From: Caryophanales bacterium UBA5026
GTDB lineage: Bacteria > Bacillota_I > Bacilli_A > RF39 > UBA660
Direction of reading: 5' to 3'
DNA: 28,714 nucleotides
NCBI GenBank assembly: GCA_002416285.1
Contig: DICM01000026.1
Coordinates: 1-28,714, forward strand
In this document: positions 1 to 8,152 of the stretch, in pieces
How the letters are laid out: every line of letters starts with the position of its first letter
Numbering within the stretch: position 1 is the first letter of the stretch
Translations under genes and position numbers: made by a program
The notes under the pieces: model-generated
Database searches by the model: none
Seen by the model: only the letters and a program-made list of their open reading frames with translations
Told to the model about the DNA's origin: nothing

Positions 1-59
1 GCACTTTCAAATTTAATATACAGAGTTTTTTATTTCATCAAATTTTCATTATGATATTT

Positions 60-87
60 TTGTAGAGTAACAAAAATGTGTTACAAT
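60..87 (+). promoter_or_regulatory. Promoter of ung
   Basis: A TTGTAG -35-like hexamer at 60-65 is followed after 16 bases by TACAAT at 82-87, preceded by TG (79-80), giving an extended -10. Transcription would start near 94, so the leader would be only about 10 bases and begin at the ribosome-binding site. The first ATG, at 86, lies in the -10 box and is therefore not a plausible start. Bases 1-59 show nothing recognisable. Confidence 0.5.
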
Positions 88-103
88 GGATATGGTGAGT
101 TTT

Positions 104-754
104 ATGATTAATAAAGGTTGGGATATAGTTTTAAAGGACGAATTTGAAGCTCCTTATTTTAACAAATTAGGAGTTTTTGTTAAAAACGAATATAGGAATA
201 AGATTATTTTCCCTGAATATAAGGATATTTTTAATGCTTTAAGATATACTGATTTTGATGATGTAAAAGTTGTAATCCTCGGTCAAGATCCTTATCATGG
301 AACAGGTGAAGCACATGGACTTTCGTTTTCCGTACGTGAAGATGTTCCAATGACTCCTTCTTTAAGGAATATTTTTAAAGAATTAAAGGATGATGTAGGT
401 GTTGACCGTACTCACAAAAATTTAACAGATTGGGCGAAACAAGGTGTTTTACTATTAAACTCAATTATGACGGTTGTAAAGGATAAACCACTTTCACATA
501 AAGAAAAGGGTTGGGAAATTTTTACTGATCATATTATTGAAAAATTAGGGGCTAGAGAAAAACCAATGGTGTTTATTTTTTGGGGAAGTTATGCACGAAG
601 TAAAAAGGAACTGATTAAAAATAAGAATCATAAGATTATTGAAAGTGTTCATCCTTCACCATTATCATCTGCCAGGGGATTCTTCGGAAGTAAACCTTTC
701 TCTAAGACCAATGTTTTTTTAGAGACTATTGGTGAGAAACCGATTGAGTGGTGA
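104..754 (+). CDS. ung: Uracil-DNA glycosylase, family 1
   Basis: This enzyme removes uracil from DNA and starts base-excision repair in the cytoplasm. The product is 216 residues, normal for family 1 UNG. The water-activating motif GQDPYH is at residues 60-65, with Asp62 as the expected catalytic residue, and the HPSPLS leucine-loop motif with the catalytic His is at 183-188. I chose ATG 104 because GGTGAG at 94-99 precedes it by five bases; the in-frame ATG at 86 lies in the proposed -10 box. The gene ends four bases before the chosen tilS start, so the two are probably co-transcribed. Nothing is missing or odd. Confidence 0.95.
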   Translation: MINKGWDIVLKDEFEAPYFNKLGVFVKNEYRNKIIFPEYKDIFNALRYTDFDDVKVVILGQDPYHGTGEAHGLSFSVREDVPMTPSLRNIFKELKDDVGVDRTHKNLTDWAKQGVLLLNSIMTVVKDKPLSHKEKGWEIFTDHIIEKLGAREKPMVFIFWGSYARSKKELIKNKNHKIIESVHPSPLSSARGFFGSKPFSKTNVFLETIGEKPIEW

Positions 755-758
755 TGAT

Positions 759-2078
759 ATGAATGATGTGTATAAATATTTGAAAGAAGAATTATTACAA
801 AAAGATGATGTAATTGTTGCTGCTATTAGTGGGGGTCCTGATTCAATGGCATTGTTATCGATTTTGCTTGAGGTTCGAAAAGAATTACCTATCACGATTG
901 TCTGCGCTCATGTCAATCATAATGTTAGAGAAGTTAGCATGGATGAGAAACTGTTTGTTGAGAGTTTTTGTAAAGAACACGATGTTATCTTTGAATATTA
1001 TTTGATTGAACAATATCATAATGATAACTTTCATCAGGATGCGAGAAAGATCCGTTATCAATATTTTGAAAAGTTGATTGCCAAGTACTGTGCCCAATAT
1101 CTTTTTACTGCTCATCATGGTGATGACCTGATGGAAACAATGTTAATGCGTATGGTCCGTGGTTCTATTTTAAGAGGATATGCTGGATTTCCAAAAATAA
1201 GTAAGAAAAAAAACTACTGGTTAGTTCGTCCACTCATCCATAAAACTAAAATAGAATTAGAGCAGTATGACAGAGAAAATGGAATATCTTACGTTATAGA
1301 CCATTCCAATGAGAAGGATGTTTATACGAGAAATCGCTTTCGCAAATATATTCTTCCTGTTCTAAAAAAAGAAAATTTACAAGTTCATCATAAATTTTAT
1401 GATCTCAGTGAGGAGTTATTAGAGTGTAGTGCATTTATCGAGCGAGAGGTTGCTGCTGTTTTGCCTACAGTCTATGAAAATCAAATTTTATTTTTAGAAC
1501 CCTTTTCTAAGATAGATCGATATTTAAAACGCTGTGTTTTAGAAAAAGTTTTGGAAGAGTTGTATACAAATAATCCGTCGATTTTAAAAAAAGATCATGT
1601 GTTATCTTTGTTATCCTTGATTGAACATTCTGGTTCAAATATGAGAATATCATTGCCAGAACATATAACAGCGATAAAATCATATGAAAATATTTCTTTT
1701 GTGAAAGATTTCAATATAGCCTCTGACTATGATCTTATTATACAGAATAAAATATTATTGCCAAATGGACATAGAATAGAATATGGAGATAATCCTGATA
1801 CAACTAACTTTAGTTGTAGATTATTATCATCTGAATTAACGCTACCACTTCGTATTCGTAATCGAAGAGATGGGGATATTGTTTTTGTAAAAGGTTTGAA
1901 TGGAAAGAAAAAATTGAAGGATATTTTCATCGATGAAAAAATACCTATGAAAGATCGGAATGAGTGGCCAGTTTTGGTTGACTCTTCAAATCAAGTTTTA
2001 TGGGTTCCAGGCCTTAAAAAAACGAAATTTGACAAACCAATTGAAGAAAAGTATGATATAATACTAAGGTATTATTAG
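759..2078 (+). CDS. tilS: tRNA(Ile)-lysidine synthetase TilS
   Basis: TilS converts C34 of the CAU-anticodon tRNA-Ile to lysidine using ATP and lysine, so that AUA is read as isoleucine. The product is 439 residues. The PP-loop ATP-pyrophosphatase signature SGGPDS is at 24-29, the HHGDD segment lies near residue 120, and the C-terminal roughly 70 residues match the TilS C-terminal domain (KLKDIFID, IPMKDR, WVPGLKK). An upstream in-frame start at 729 lies inside ung; ATG 759 with GGTGAT just ahead (750-755) fits better. The gene is followed by ftsH after 12 bases. In Bacillus hprT sits between tilS and ftsH; it is absent here. Confidence 0.95.
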   Translation: MNDVYKYLKEELLQKDDVIVAAISGGPDSMALLSILLEVRKELPITIVCAHVNHNVREVSMDEKLFVESFCKEHDVIFEYYLIEQYHNDNFHQDARKIRYQYFEKLIAKYCAQYLFTAHHGDDLMETMLMRMVRGSILRGYAGFPKISKKKNYWLVRPLIHKTKIELEQYDRENGISYVIDHSNEKDVYTRNRFRKYILPVLKKENLQVHHKFYDLSEELLECSAFIEREVAAVLPTVYENQILFLEPFSKIDRYLKRCVLEKVLEELYTNNPSILKKDHVLSLLSLIEHSGSNMRISLPEHITAIKSYENISFVKDFNIASDYDLIIQNKILLPNGHRIEYGDNPDTTNFSCRLLSSELTLPLRIRNRRDGDIVFVKGLNGKKKLKDIFIDEKIPMKDRNEWPVLVDSSNQVLWVPGLKKTKFDKPIEEKYDIILRYY

Positions 2079-2090
2079 AAAAGGAGAGAC

Positions 2091-4088
2091 ATGTTTGTGA
2101 ATAAAAAAGCAGTGAAACGTGGTTTTGTACCATATATATTAATCGGTGTTTTTATGCTCGGTGTACTTTACTTTCTAAATATGAGTGGAAAAAAAGTAAA
2201 TGTAATTACTTATGATCAGTTCATGAAGGAAGTAAATAAAGAAAATGTAACCGAAGTAGTAATCACACCGCGTTCAAGAGCTCATGTATATGAAGTGAGC
2301 GGAAAATTAAAAAATTATAAAGAGGGAGAATCCTTTTATTTTAAAGTTCCATTAGCGGAGGAATCGATTACAAAAATTATCGATGCGAATGAGTTATCGA
2401 CATTCTCGCTAGATACACGTAATGATCCAGAGTCAAGTACCTTATTGTTATTTTTAATTAATGTACTTCCAATGGTTCTATTAGTGGGATTTGCTTTCTT
2501 CTTTATTACTCGTCAAATGGGTAGTGCTAATAAATCCATGGATTTTGGTAAGAGTCGTGCTCGTTTGAGTGAAGATAATAAAAAAGTAACATTTAATGAA
2601 GTTGCTGGTTTGGAAGAAGAAAAAGAGGAAGTTAGTGAACTAATTGATTTTCTAAGAAGTCCAAAGAAATTTCAAAAAATGGGTGCACGTATTCCGAAGG
2701 GTGTATTACTAGTTGGTCCTCCGGGAACTGGTAAGACTTTATTAGCTCGTGCTGTTGCAGGTGAAGCAAATGTTCCATTTTACTACATTAGTGGATCAGA
2801 CTTTGTTGAATTATTTGTTGGTGTAGGTGCTTCGCGTGTACGTGATATGTTTAAACAAGCAAAACACAATGCGCCATGCTTAATCTTTATTGATGAAATT
2901 GATGCAGTTGGACGTCAAAGAGGTGCCGGATTAGGTGGTGGCCACGATGAACGTGAACAAACTCTAAACCAATTATTAACCGAGATGGATGGATTTGGTG
3001 CGAATGAAGGAATTATTATCATTGCAGCTACAAACCGTCCAGATGTACTTGACCCAGCTTTATTACGTCCAGGACGTTTCGATCGTCAGGTAACTGTAAA
3101 TTTACCAGATAAAAAGGGACGTGAAGCAATTCTAGCTGTTCATGCCAAAAATAAACTTTTTGCAAAAGGGATTACACTTTCTAATGTTGCTTCTCGTACG
3201 GTAGGATTTAGTGGAGCGGCACTTGAAAACCTACTGAATGAGGCTGCTTTATTAGCAGTTCGTAGAGGAAAAGATGTAATTACTATGGCTGAGCTTGATG
3301 AAGCGCATGATCGAGTATTATTAGGGCCTGCTAAAGTAAGTCATAAATATACTGATCATGAGAAAAAAGTGGTTGCTTACCACGAAGCTGGTCATGCTGT
3401 TATGGGTTTATGTTTAGATGGTGCTCACGAAGTTCAAAAAATTACGATTATCCCAAGAGGGAATGCTGGTGGATACAATCTAATGCTTCCAAAAGAGGAA
3501 ACATATTTATCAACAAAAAAAGAATTACTACACACTATTAGTGGGCTACTTGGTGGTCGTGTTGCTGAAGAATTGATTTTCCAAGAACAAACAACCGGAG
3601 CACATAATGATTTTGAAAAGGCTACTAAGATTGCACGTGCTATGGTTACAGAATATGGAATGAGCGACTTAGGACCTGTACAGTTTGAAACTCCAGAATC
3701 AGATAGTATTTTCTTAGGAAGAGACTATAATAAGAGTCGTAATTTCTCTGGTCAAGTTGCTTTTGAAATTGATCAAGAACAAAGAAAAATTCTTCATGAA
3801 TGTTATGAAGTAACGAAAAAAGTAATTGCTGAACATCAAGAATTGCTTACTCTTATTGCAGAGACTTTGTTAGATCATGAGACATTAACAAGAGAAGAAA
3901 TTGAATATTTAGTGGAACATAAGAGATTACCTGAAGGTGGTTCTATTGTAGACACAGATAAAATTGAGGAACTTAGTTTTCAAGATATGACTTTGACAGA
4001 GTTAAAAGAACTTGCAAAAGAAAAGGGAATTAAGGGTTATTCTAAAATGAATAAAGAAGAATTAATAAAGGCACTAGAAGAAAACTAG
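2091..4088 (+). CDS. ftsH: ATP-dependent zinc metalloprotease FtsH
   Basis: This membrane-anchored AAA+ protease degrades misfolded membrane proteins and regulatory proteins. The 665 residues show a transmembrane segment at about 12-30, an extracytoplasmic FtsH_ext region, a second transmembrane segment at about 116-140, Walker A GPPGTGKT at 209-216, Walker B LIFIDEID at 264-271, the second region of homology around 311-333, and the zinc motif HEAGH at 431-435 with Asp507 as likely third ligand. The start ATG follows AGGAGAG closely. The C-terminus is unusual: after the peptidase domain, residues about 632-665 (LTELKELAKEKGI then KMNKEELIKAL) look like a SAP or Rho N-terminal helical motif. 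A terminator overlaps the last codons. Confidence 0.97.
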   Translation: MFVNKKAVKRGFVPYILIGVFMLGVLYFLNMSGKKVNVITYDQFMKEVNKENVTEVVITPRSRAHVYEVSGKLKNYKEGESFYFKVPLAEESITKIIDANELSTFSLDTRNDPESSTLLLFLINVLPMVLLVGFAFFFITRQMGSANKSMDFGKSRARLSEDNKKVTFNEVAGLEEEKEEVSELIDFLRSPKKFQKMGARIPKGVLLVGPPGTGKTLLARAVAGEANVPFYYISGSDFVELFVGVGASRVRDMFKQAKHNAPCLIFIDEIDAVGRQRGAGLGGGHDEREQTLNQLLTEMDGFGANEGIIIIAATNRPDVLDPALLRPGRFDRQVTVNLPDKKGREAILAVHAKNKLFAKGITLSNVASRTVGFSGAALENLLNEAALLAVRRGKDVITMAELDEAHDRVLLGPAKVSHKYTDHEKKVVAYHEAGHAVMGLCLDGAHEVQKITIIPRGNAGGYNLMLPKEETYLSTKKELLHTISGLLGGRVAEELIFQEQTTGAHNDFEKATKIARAMVTEYGMSDLGPVQFETPESDSIFLGRDYNKSRNFSGQVAFEIDQEQRKILHECYEVTKKVIAEHQELLTLIAETLLDHETLTREEIEYLVEHKRLPEGGSIVDTDKIEELSFQDMTLTELKELAKEKGIKGYSKMNKEELIKALEEN

Positions 4089-4096
4089 TGCTTTTT
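4067..4096 (+). terminator. Intrinsic terminator of ung-tilS-ftsH
   Basis: The perfect arms GCACTAG (4071-4077) and CTAGTGC (4085-4091) extend by further A-T and G-T pairs, enclose a seven-base loop, and run into five Ts. The hairpin overlaps the final codons and stop codon of ftsH. Confidence 0.85.
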
Positions 4097-4110
4097 CTTG
4101 GAATGTTCAA

Positions 4111-4139
4111 TTGAACTCTACCAATAATCTTGTTATAAT
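4111..4139 (+). promoter_or_regulatory. Promoter of the FemABX-like gene
   Basis: TTGAAC at 4111-4116, a 17-base spacer and TATAAT at 4134-4139 form a near-consensus sigma-A promoter, with TG at 4131-4132 making an extended -10. It lies directly after the ftsH terminator, so the next gene is its own transcription unit. Confidence 0.85.
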
Positions 4140-4160
4140 AGATAAGAAAGAAGGGTTTTT

Positions 4161-5423
4161 ATGGAATTTATAGAATCAATTAAAGAAGAAGACTATGAAA
4201 ACTTTGTTGTAAATCATCCTAAATCTCATTTTATGCAAAGTTATTATTGGGGAGAAGTAATGAAATTGAAACATTTCACTCCTTATTATGTCGGAATGAA
4301 AGAGAACGGGGAACTACTTGCAACAGCACTTGTTTTAAAAAAACATTTGGTTGGAAAGTACAGTTATTTTTATATTCCACGTGGATTTGTTACGGATTAC
4401 CATAATTCTTCTTATATAAAAATATTTACTACCTATTTAAAAAATTTTGCAAAAAAACACCACGTTATATTTATTAAGATTGATCCAGATATTAAACTTC
4501 ATGACCTAGATATCGAAGGGAATATTTTAGGAGATGAAACTGATGGTGGGAAAGTTTTCAATTTATTAATTGATAACGGGTATCGACATTTAGGGTTTAA
4601 TAAAGCCTTTACTAACGAGCAGCCACGCTTTACATTTCGTCTTGATTTGAATCGTCCTTGGGAAGATATCTATAGTGGTATGCATCCAACCACTCGTAAA
4701 ATTCTAAACAAAGGGAATTTATACGAATTAAATTTATATAAAGGTGATGTTAATGATATTCCTCTTTTCTATGAAACTATGCTTGAGACAGCTAAAAGAG
4801 AGGGACTTCATGCAACTTCAATTGAATACTACAAGCACTTTTATGAGGTACTACATAAAAACAATATGAGTGATGTTTATGTCGTTAAAACTACTAAGGA
4901 TCATCTGATAGAATTTTTTCAAAAAAGAATTTTAGACATTGAAAATGAAGTTATTCACTTGGAAGACAGATTAAAATCAGTGGAAAAAATAAAAGTACGA
5001 AAAAAAGAGTTAGAAGCTCAACTTGTGAAACAACAGCAGCTATATCAAGAAATTTTAAATATAACTGATGGAGAGATCATTTTATCTTCGATTATGACTG
5101 TAAAATATGGGAATAAGGTTTGGACAATTCATGGTGGGAATAGTACTGTACTTCGTGAATTAAATTCAAATTACTTATTATATTATCAAATCATAAAAGA
5201 TGCTTATCAAGATCATTATCAAATAATTGATTTCTTTGGATGTAGTGGAGAAGCCAATCCTGATTCCAAAGATCCTATTTTTGGACTTCATTCCTTCAAA
5301 AAAAGACTTGGTGGTGAATATACAGAATTCCTAGGTGAATTTGATTTGATTTTAAATTCTCTCCTCTATACTTTGTATAAGAAGGGAATTCCACTTTACC
5401 GTAAAATAAAAAAAAGAGGCTAG
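4161..5423 (+). CDS. FemABX-family peptidoglycan bridge aminoacyltransferase
   Basis: Members of this family (FemX, FemA, FemB, MurM) transfer amino acids from aminoacyl-tRNA to the lysine side chain of lipid II or its stem peptide, building the interpeptide bridge on the cytoplasmic face of the membrane. The 420 residues cover both GNAT-like halves, separated by a charged coiled coil at about 248-300, like the helical arm of FemA. Family-typical segments near the C-terminus include WTIHGGNS (321-328), NYLLYYQII (337-345), DFFGCSG (357-363) and the Gly-Gly at 384-385. The short basic tail may aid membrane contact. Which amino acid is added, and whether the enzyme is FemX- or MurM-like, cannot be told from sequence alone. 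It implies a cross-linked cell wall. Confidence 0.88.
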   Translation: MEFIESIKEEDYENFVVNHPKSHFMQSYYWGEVMKLKHFTPYYVGMKENGELLATALVLKKHLVGKYSYFYIPRGFVTDYHNSSYIKIFTTYLKNFAKKHHVIFIKIDPDIKLHDLDIEGNILGDETDGGKVFNLLIDNGYRHLGFNKAFTNEQPRFTFRLDLNRPWEDIYSGMHPTTRKILNKGNLYELNLYKGDVNDIPLFYETMLETAKREGLHATSIEYYKHFYEVLHKNNMSDVYVVKTTKDHLIEFFQKRILDIENEVIHLEDRLKSVEKIKVRKKELEAQLVKQQQLYQEILNITDGEIILSSIMTVKYGNKVWTIHGGNSTVLRELNSNYLLYYQIIKDAYQDHYQIIDFFGCSGEANPDSKDPIFGLHSFKKRLGGEYTEFLGEFDLILNSLLYTLYKKGIPLYRKIKKRG

Positions 5424-5436
5424 AAGCTTTATTTCT

Positions 5437-5465
5437 GAAAAAGAGTTGGTATTCTTTTTCTTTTT
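5437..5465 (+). terminator. Candidate AT-rich terminator after the FemABX-like gene
   Basis: GAAAAAGA (5437-5444) can pair with TCTTTTTC (5453-5460), leaving an eight-base loop, followed by five Ts. The stem is weak and AT-rich. Its loop holds the -35 hexamer proposed for parA, so terminator and promoter overlap. Confidence 0.45.
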
Positions 5466-5475
5466 ATGCTAAAAT
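5446..5475 (+). promoter_or_regulatory. Promoter of the parA operon
   Basis: TTGGTA at 5446-5451, an 18-base spacer and TAAAAT at 5470-5475 with TG at 5467-5468 form an extended -10 promoter. It would drive parA-parB-mscS-DUF951 and probably the AbgT gene, since no terminator is visible before 9728. Confidence 0.7.
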
Positions 5476-5511
5476 AGGATATAGATTATGTAAGTAGAAA
5501 AGGTGACGTAG

Positions 5512-6297
5512 ATGGGAAAAGTTATAGCTTTAGTAAATCAAAAGGGTGGTGTTGGAAAAACAACCTCTAGTATTAATCTAGCGGCTTCTTTAGGTGTTTT
5601 AAAGAAAAAAGTTCTTTTGATTGACTTAGACCCTCAAGGAAATTCTACTACTGGAGTAGGAATTGGAAAAACAGACTATAAAAAAAGTATTTATGAATTA
5701 TTAAAAGATGAAGCAACATTAGAAGATGTTATCATAAAAACGAAATTTAAAAATTTATATGTAATTCCAGCAACAATTAATCTTGCCGGGATTGATTTTG
5801 AATTGATGGAAAAGACTAAAAATGATCCTGAATTTGTAAAAGGAAAACAATTGAAAAAATATACGGATGAGACTAAAGAATTATTTGATTACATCATCAT
5901 TGATTGCCCTCCATCACTTGGAATCTTAACAACGAATGCACTAACTGCAGCTGATTCAGTAATTATCCCAGTGCAGTGTGAGTTTTTTGCATTAGAGGGA
6001 ATCATGCAATTATTAAATACGATTATGTTAGCACAAAAGAACCTAAATCCAACACTTGATATTGAAGGTGTTTTACTAACAATGCTTGACAGTAGAACGA
6101 ATTTAGGACTAGAAGTTGTAGAGGATATTAAAAGCTACTTTAAAGAGCGTGTGTATGATACGATTATTCCTAGATTAGTACGTTTGTCAGAGGCACCAAG
6201 TCACGGTAAACCAATTATCGCATATGATCCACAAAGTAGAGGAACAGAAGCTTATCTTAACTTAGCAAAGGAAGTGATTACACGGAATGGAAACTAG
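5512..6297 (+). CDS. parA: Chromosome-partitioning ATPase ParA/Soj
   Basis: This ParA-type ATPase binds DNA as an ATP dimer and acts with ParB in origin segregation; in Bacillus, Soj also controls DnaA. The 261-residue length and the lack of an N-terminal DNA-binding domain mark the short chromosomal Soj type. The deviant Walker A motif KGGVGKTT is at 11-18, DLDPQGNST follows at about 42-50, and the DCPPSLG motif is at about 134-140. AAGGTGA lies a few bases upstream of the start. The 3' end overlaps parB by 11 bases, implying translational coupling. Confidence 0.95.
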   Translation: MGKVIALVNQKGGVGKTTSSINLAASLGVLKKKVLLIDLDPQGNSTTGVGIGKTDYKKSIYELLKDEATLEDVIIKTKFKNLYVIPATINLAGIDFELMEKTKNDPEFVKGKQLKKYTDETKELFDYIIIDCPPSLGILTTNALTAADSVIIPVQCEFFALEGIMQLLNTIMLAQKNLNPTLDIEGVLLTMLDSRTNLGLEVVEDIKSYFKERVYDTIIPRLVRLSEAPSHGKPIIAYDPQSRGTEAYLNLAKEVITRNGN

Positions 6298-7171
6298 AAA
6301 AAGAGCTTTAGGACGTGGACTCGAACAATTATTTAACACAGAAAATTTAGACATCTCTTATGAAACAGTTGAAAAAAGTATTTATGAATCGACACCAAAG
6401 GATGAAATAGAAGAAATTCCTGTTTCTGAAATTCGTCCAAACCCATATCAACCGAGAAAAGTGTTCGATACAGATGCATTAAACGACTTAGCTGCTTCTA
6501 TTAAAGAACATGGTGTATTTCAGCCGATCATTGTAAAAAAGAGTATTAAGGGATATGAATTAATCGCTGGAGAACGTAGACTTCGTGCCAGTAAAATTGC
6601 TGGAATTGAAAAGATACCGGCAATTATAAGAGATTTTACTGATGAAGAAATGATGGAAATCGCTCTTCTTGAAAACCTTCAGAGAGAAAATTTAAGTGCA
6701 ATTGAAGAAGCAGAGGCTTATCAGACATTGATGACACAACTTCAATTAACACAAGAAGATCTTTCAAAGAGAGTTGGTAAAAGCCGTAGCCATATTACAA
6801 ATTTACTCGGTTTACTTAGATTGCCAAGTGAAATTCAAGAAATGGTGAATCATAACCAAATATCAATGGGACATGCTCGTGTTTTAAGTAAGTTGGAAGA
6901 TAACGAAAAAGTTGTAGAGCTTGCTCATAAAATAGTAGCAGATCATCTCAGTGTTCGCGATATTGAGAACTTATCAACGAAAGAACCATTAGAACGTAAA
7001 GTAAAGATGGCAACTAGAGAGTCTAGACAGAGTGAATATAAATATGTTGAGGACATGCTTCGTGATAAACTAGACAGTAAAGTTCGAATTAAAGATCGAA
7101 AGATCGAGATTAGTTTTACTAATAATGCAGATTTGAATCGTATTTTAGAAATTCTAAATGTTAAAGAGTAG
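6287..7171 (+). CDS. parB: Chromosome-partitioning protein ParB/Spo0J
   Basis: ParB binds parS sites and spreads as a CTP-dependent sliding clamp that stimulates ParA and recruits SMC. The 294 residues show the ParA-interacting N-terminal basic peptide (ALGRGLEQLF, 7-16), the CTP-binding domain with GERRLR at 95-100, ENLQR at 129-133, a helix-turn-helix DNA-binding region at about 153-180, and a C-terminal dimerisation domain. It overlaps parA, with an AAGGAAG-type ribosome-binding site inside parA. I did not find a full consensus parS nearby; a partial match lies in rpsJ and is treated as chance. Confidence 0.95.
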   Translation: METRKRALGRGLEQLFNTENLDISYETVEKSIYESTPKDEIEEIPVSEIRPNPYQPRKVFDTDALNDLAASIKEHGVFQPIIVKKSIKGYELIAGERRLRASKIAGIEKIPAIIRDFTDEEMMEIALLENLQRENLSAIEEAEAYQTLMTQLQLTQEDLSKRVGKSRSHITNLLGLLRLPSEIQEMVNHNQISMGHARVLSKLEDNEKVVELAHKIVADHLSVRDIENLSTKEPLERKVKMATRESRQSEYKYVEDMLRDKLDSKVRIKDRKIEISFTNNADLNRILEILNVKE

Positions 7172-7179
7172 GTGATAAA

Positions 7180-7971
7180 ATGTTAGACTTTTTATTGAGC
7201 CGTAGAGTTGTAGCACCATTTTTAATTGTTATTATTGGTACTATTATTTATTTGCTTATCCATAAAATTATAACAAAGACATTTAATTTAAAAATAGATA
7301 AGATGGATGATCGTAAACGATTAACAATTCTAAAGTTGATGGATAACATCATAAAATATATGTTATTAGCAATTGGAATTGTTATGGTTCTTGGAGAATT
7401 TGGCATGGATACCAAATCTTTGATTGCTTCTTTAGGAGCTGTGGGAGTTGTTGTTGGTCTTGCCTTCCAAGACACATTAAAAGACTTTTTTGCAGGAATA
7501 TTCATTCTATTAGAAGATCAATACCGTGTTGGTGATACTGTAACAATTAGTGGCTTTAAAGGTGAAGTTGTATCGATTGGAATGAAAACAACAAAAATAA
7601 AAGCTTATACTGGCGAAGTTAAAATGGTATCTAACCGAAATATTACAGAGGTAATCAATCATAGTTTGGAGGACTCTGTTGCAATCGTCGATGTTCAAGT
7701 TGCTTATGAATCTGATTTGGATCATGTGGAACAAGTATTACAAGATTTCTGTAATGAACTTACAAAAGACATTCCAGATTTAACTGGTGATGTTACAGTA
7801 GCAGGAATTGAAAATTTAAATGAGGGTGGGATTACTTATCGAATTACTGCTCCGACCAAAGCATTGGCACAATATGGTGTTCAAAGAACAATCCGTAAAG
7901 AAGTCAAAAAGACTTTGGATGATGCTCATATTACAATACCTTATCCGCAATTGGTGATTCATAATGAATGA
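7180..7971 (+). CDS. Small-conductance mechanosensitive channel, MscS family
   Basis: MscS channels open under membrane tension to release solutes on hypo-osmotic shock. The 263 residues carry three predicted transmembrane helices (about 10-28, 55-73, 82-108). The glycine- and alanine-rich pore helix GAVGVVVGLAFQD is followed by the beta domain (LLEDQYRVGDTV, SGFKGEVVSIGMKTTKI), then a C-terminal alpha/beta domain. This is the compact MscS form, like Bacillus YkuT. It starts eight bases after the parB stop with GGTGAT upstream. A gene of this family next to parB is common in Bacillota. Its 3' end overlaps the DUF951 gene by eight bases. Confidence 0.92.
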   Translation: MLDFLLSRRVVAPFLIVIIGTIIYLLIHKIITKTFNLKIDKMDDRKRLTILKLMDNIIKYMLLAIGIVMVLGEFGMDTKSLIASLGAVGVVVGLAFQDTLKDFFAGIFILLEDQYRVGDTVTISGFKGEVVSIGMKTTKIKAYTGEVKMVSNRNITEVINHSLEDSVAIVDVQVAYESDLDHVEQVLQDFCNELTKDIPDLTGDVTVAGIENLNEGGITYRITAPTKALAQYGVQRTIRKEVKKTLDDAHITIPYPQLVIHNE

Positions 7972-8143
7972 TTATAAACTAGGAGATATTGTAATTATGA
8001 AAAAGGCTCATCCTTGTGGTACAAACGAATGGGAAATCACACGAGTTGGTGCTGATATTAAAATAAAATGCTGCAATTGTGGCCGCAGTATTATGATGCC
8101 TAGAATTGAATTTCAAAAAAAATTGAAAAAAGTAGTAAAGTAG
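7964..8143 (+). CDS. DUF951 (YyzM-like) small zinc-ribbon-like protein
   Basis: This 59-residue gene starts inside the last codons of mscS, with GGTGAT (7953-7958) five bases ahead, and ends nine bases before the next gene. The sequence matches the DUF951 family: an N-terminal YKLGDIV segment, KKAHPCGTNEWEI, then IKCCNCGR and a basic C-terminus. The cysteines (residues 18, 36, 37 and 39) suggest metal binding, but this is unproven. Homologues sit between parB and ychF in many Bacilli, which supports the call. The molecular function is unknown. Confidence 0.88.
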   Translation: MNDYKLGDIVIMKKAHPCGTNEWEITRVGADIKIKCCNCGRSIMMPRIEFQKKLKKVVK

Positions 8144-8152
8144 GAGGAATTT

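Noticed and set aside
86..103. Upstream ATG giving a six-residue-longer Ung
   Set aside because: It overlaps the proposed -10 box and lacks a ribosome-binding site, whereas ATG 104 has one.
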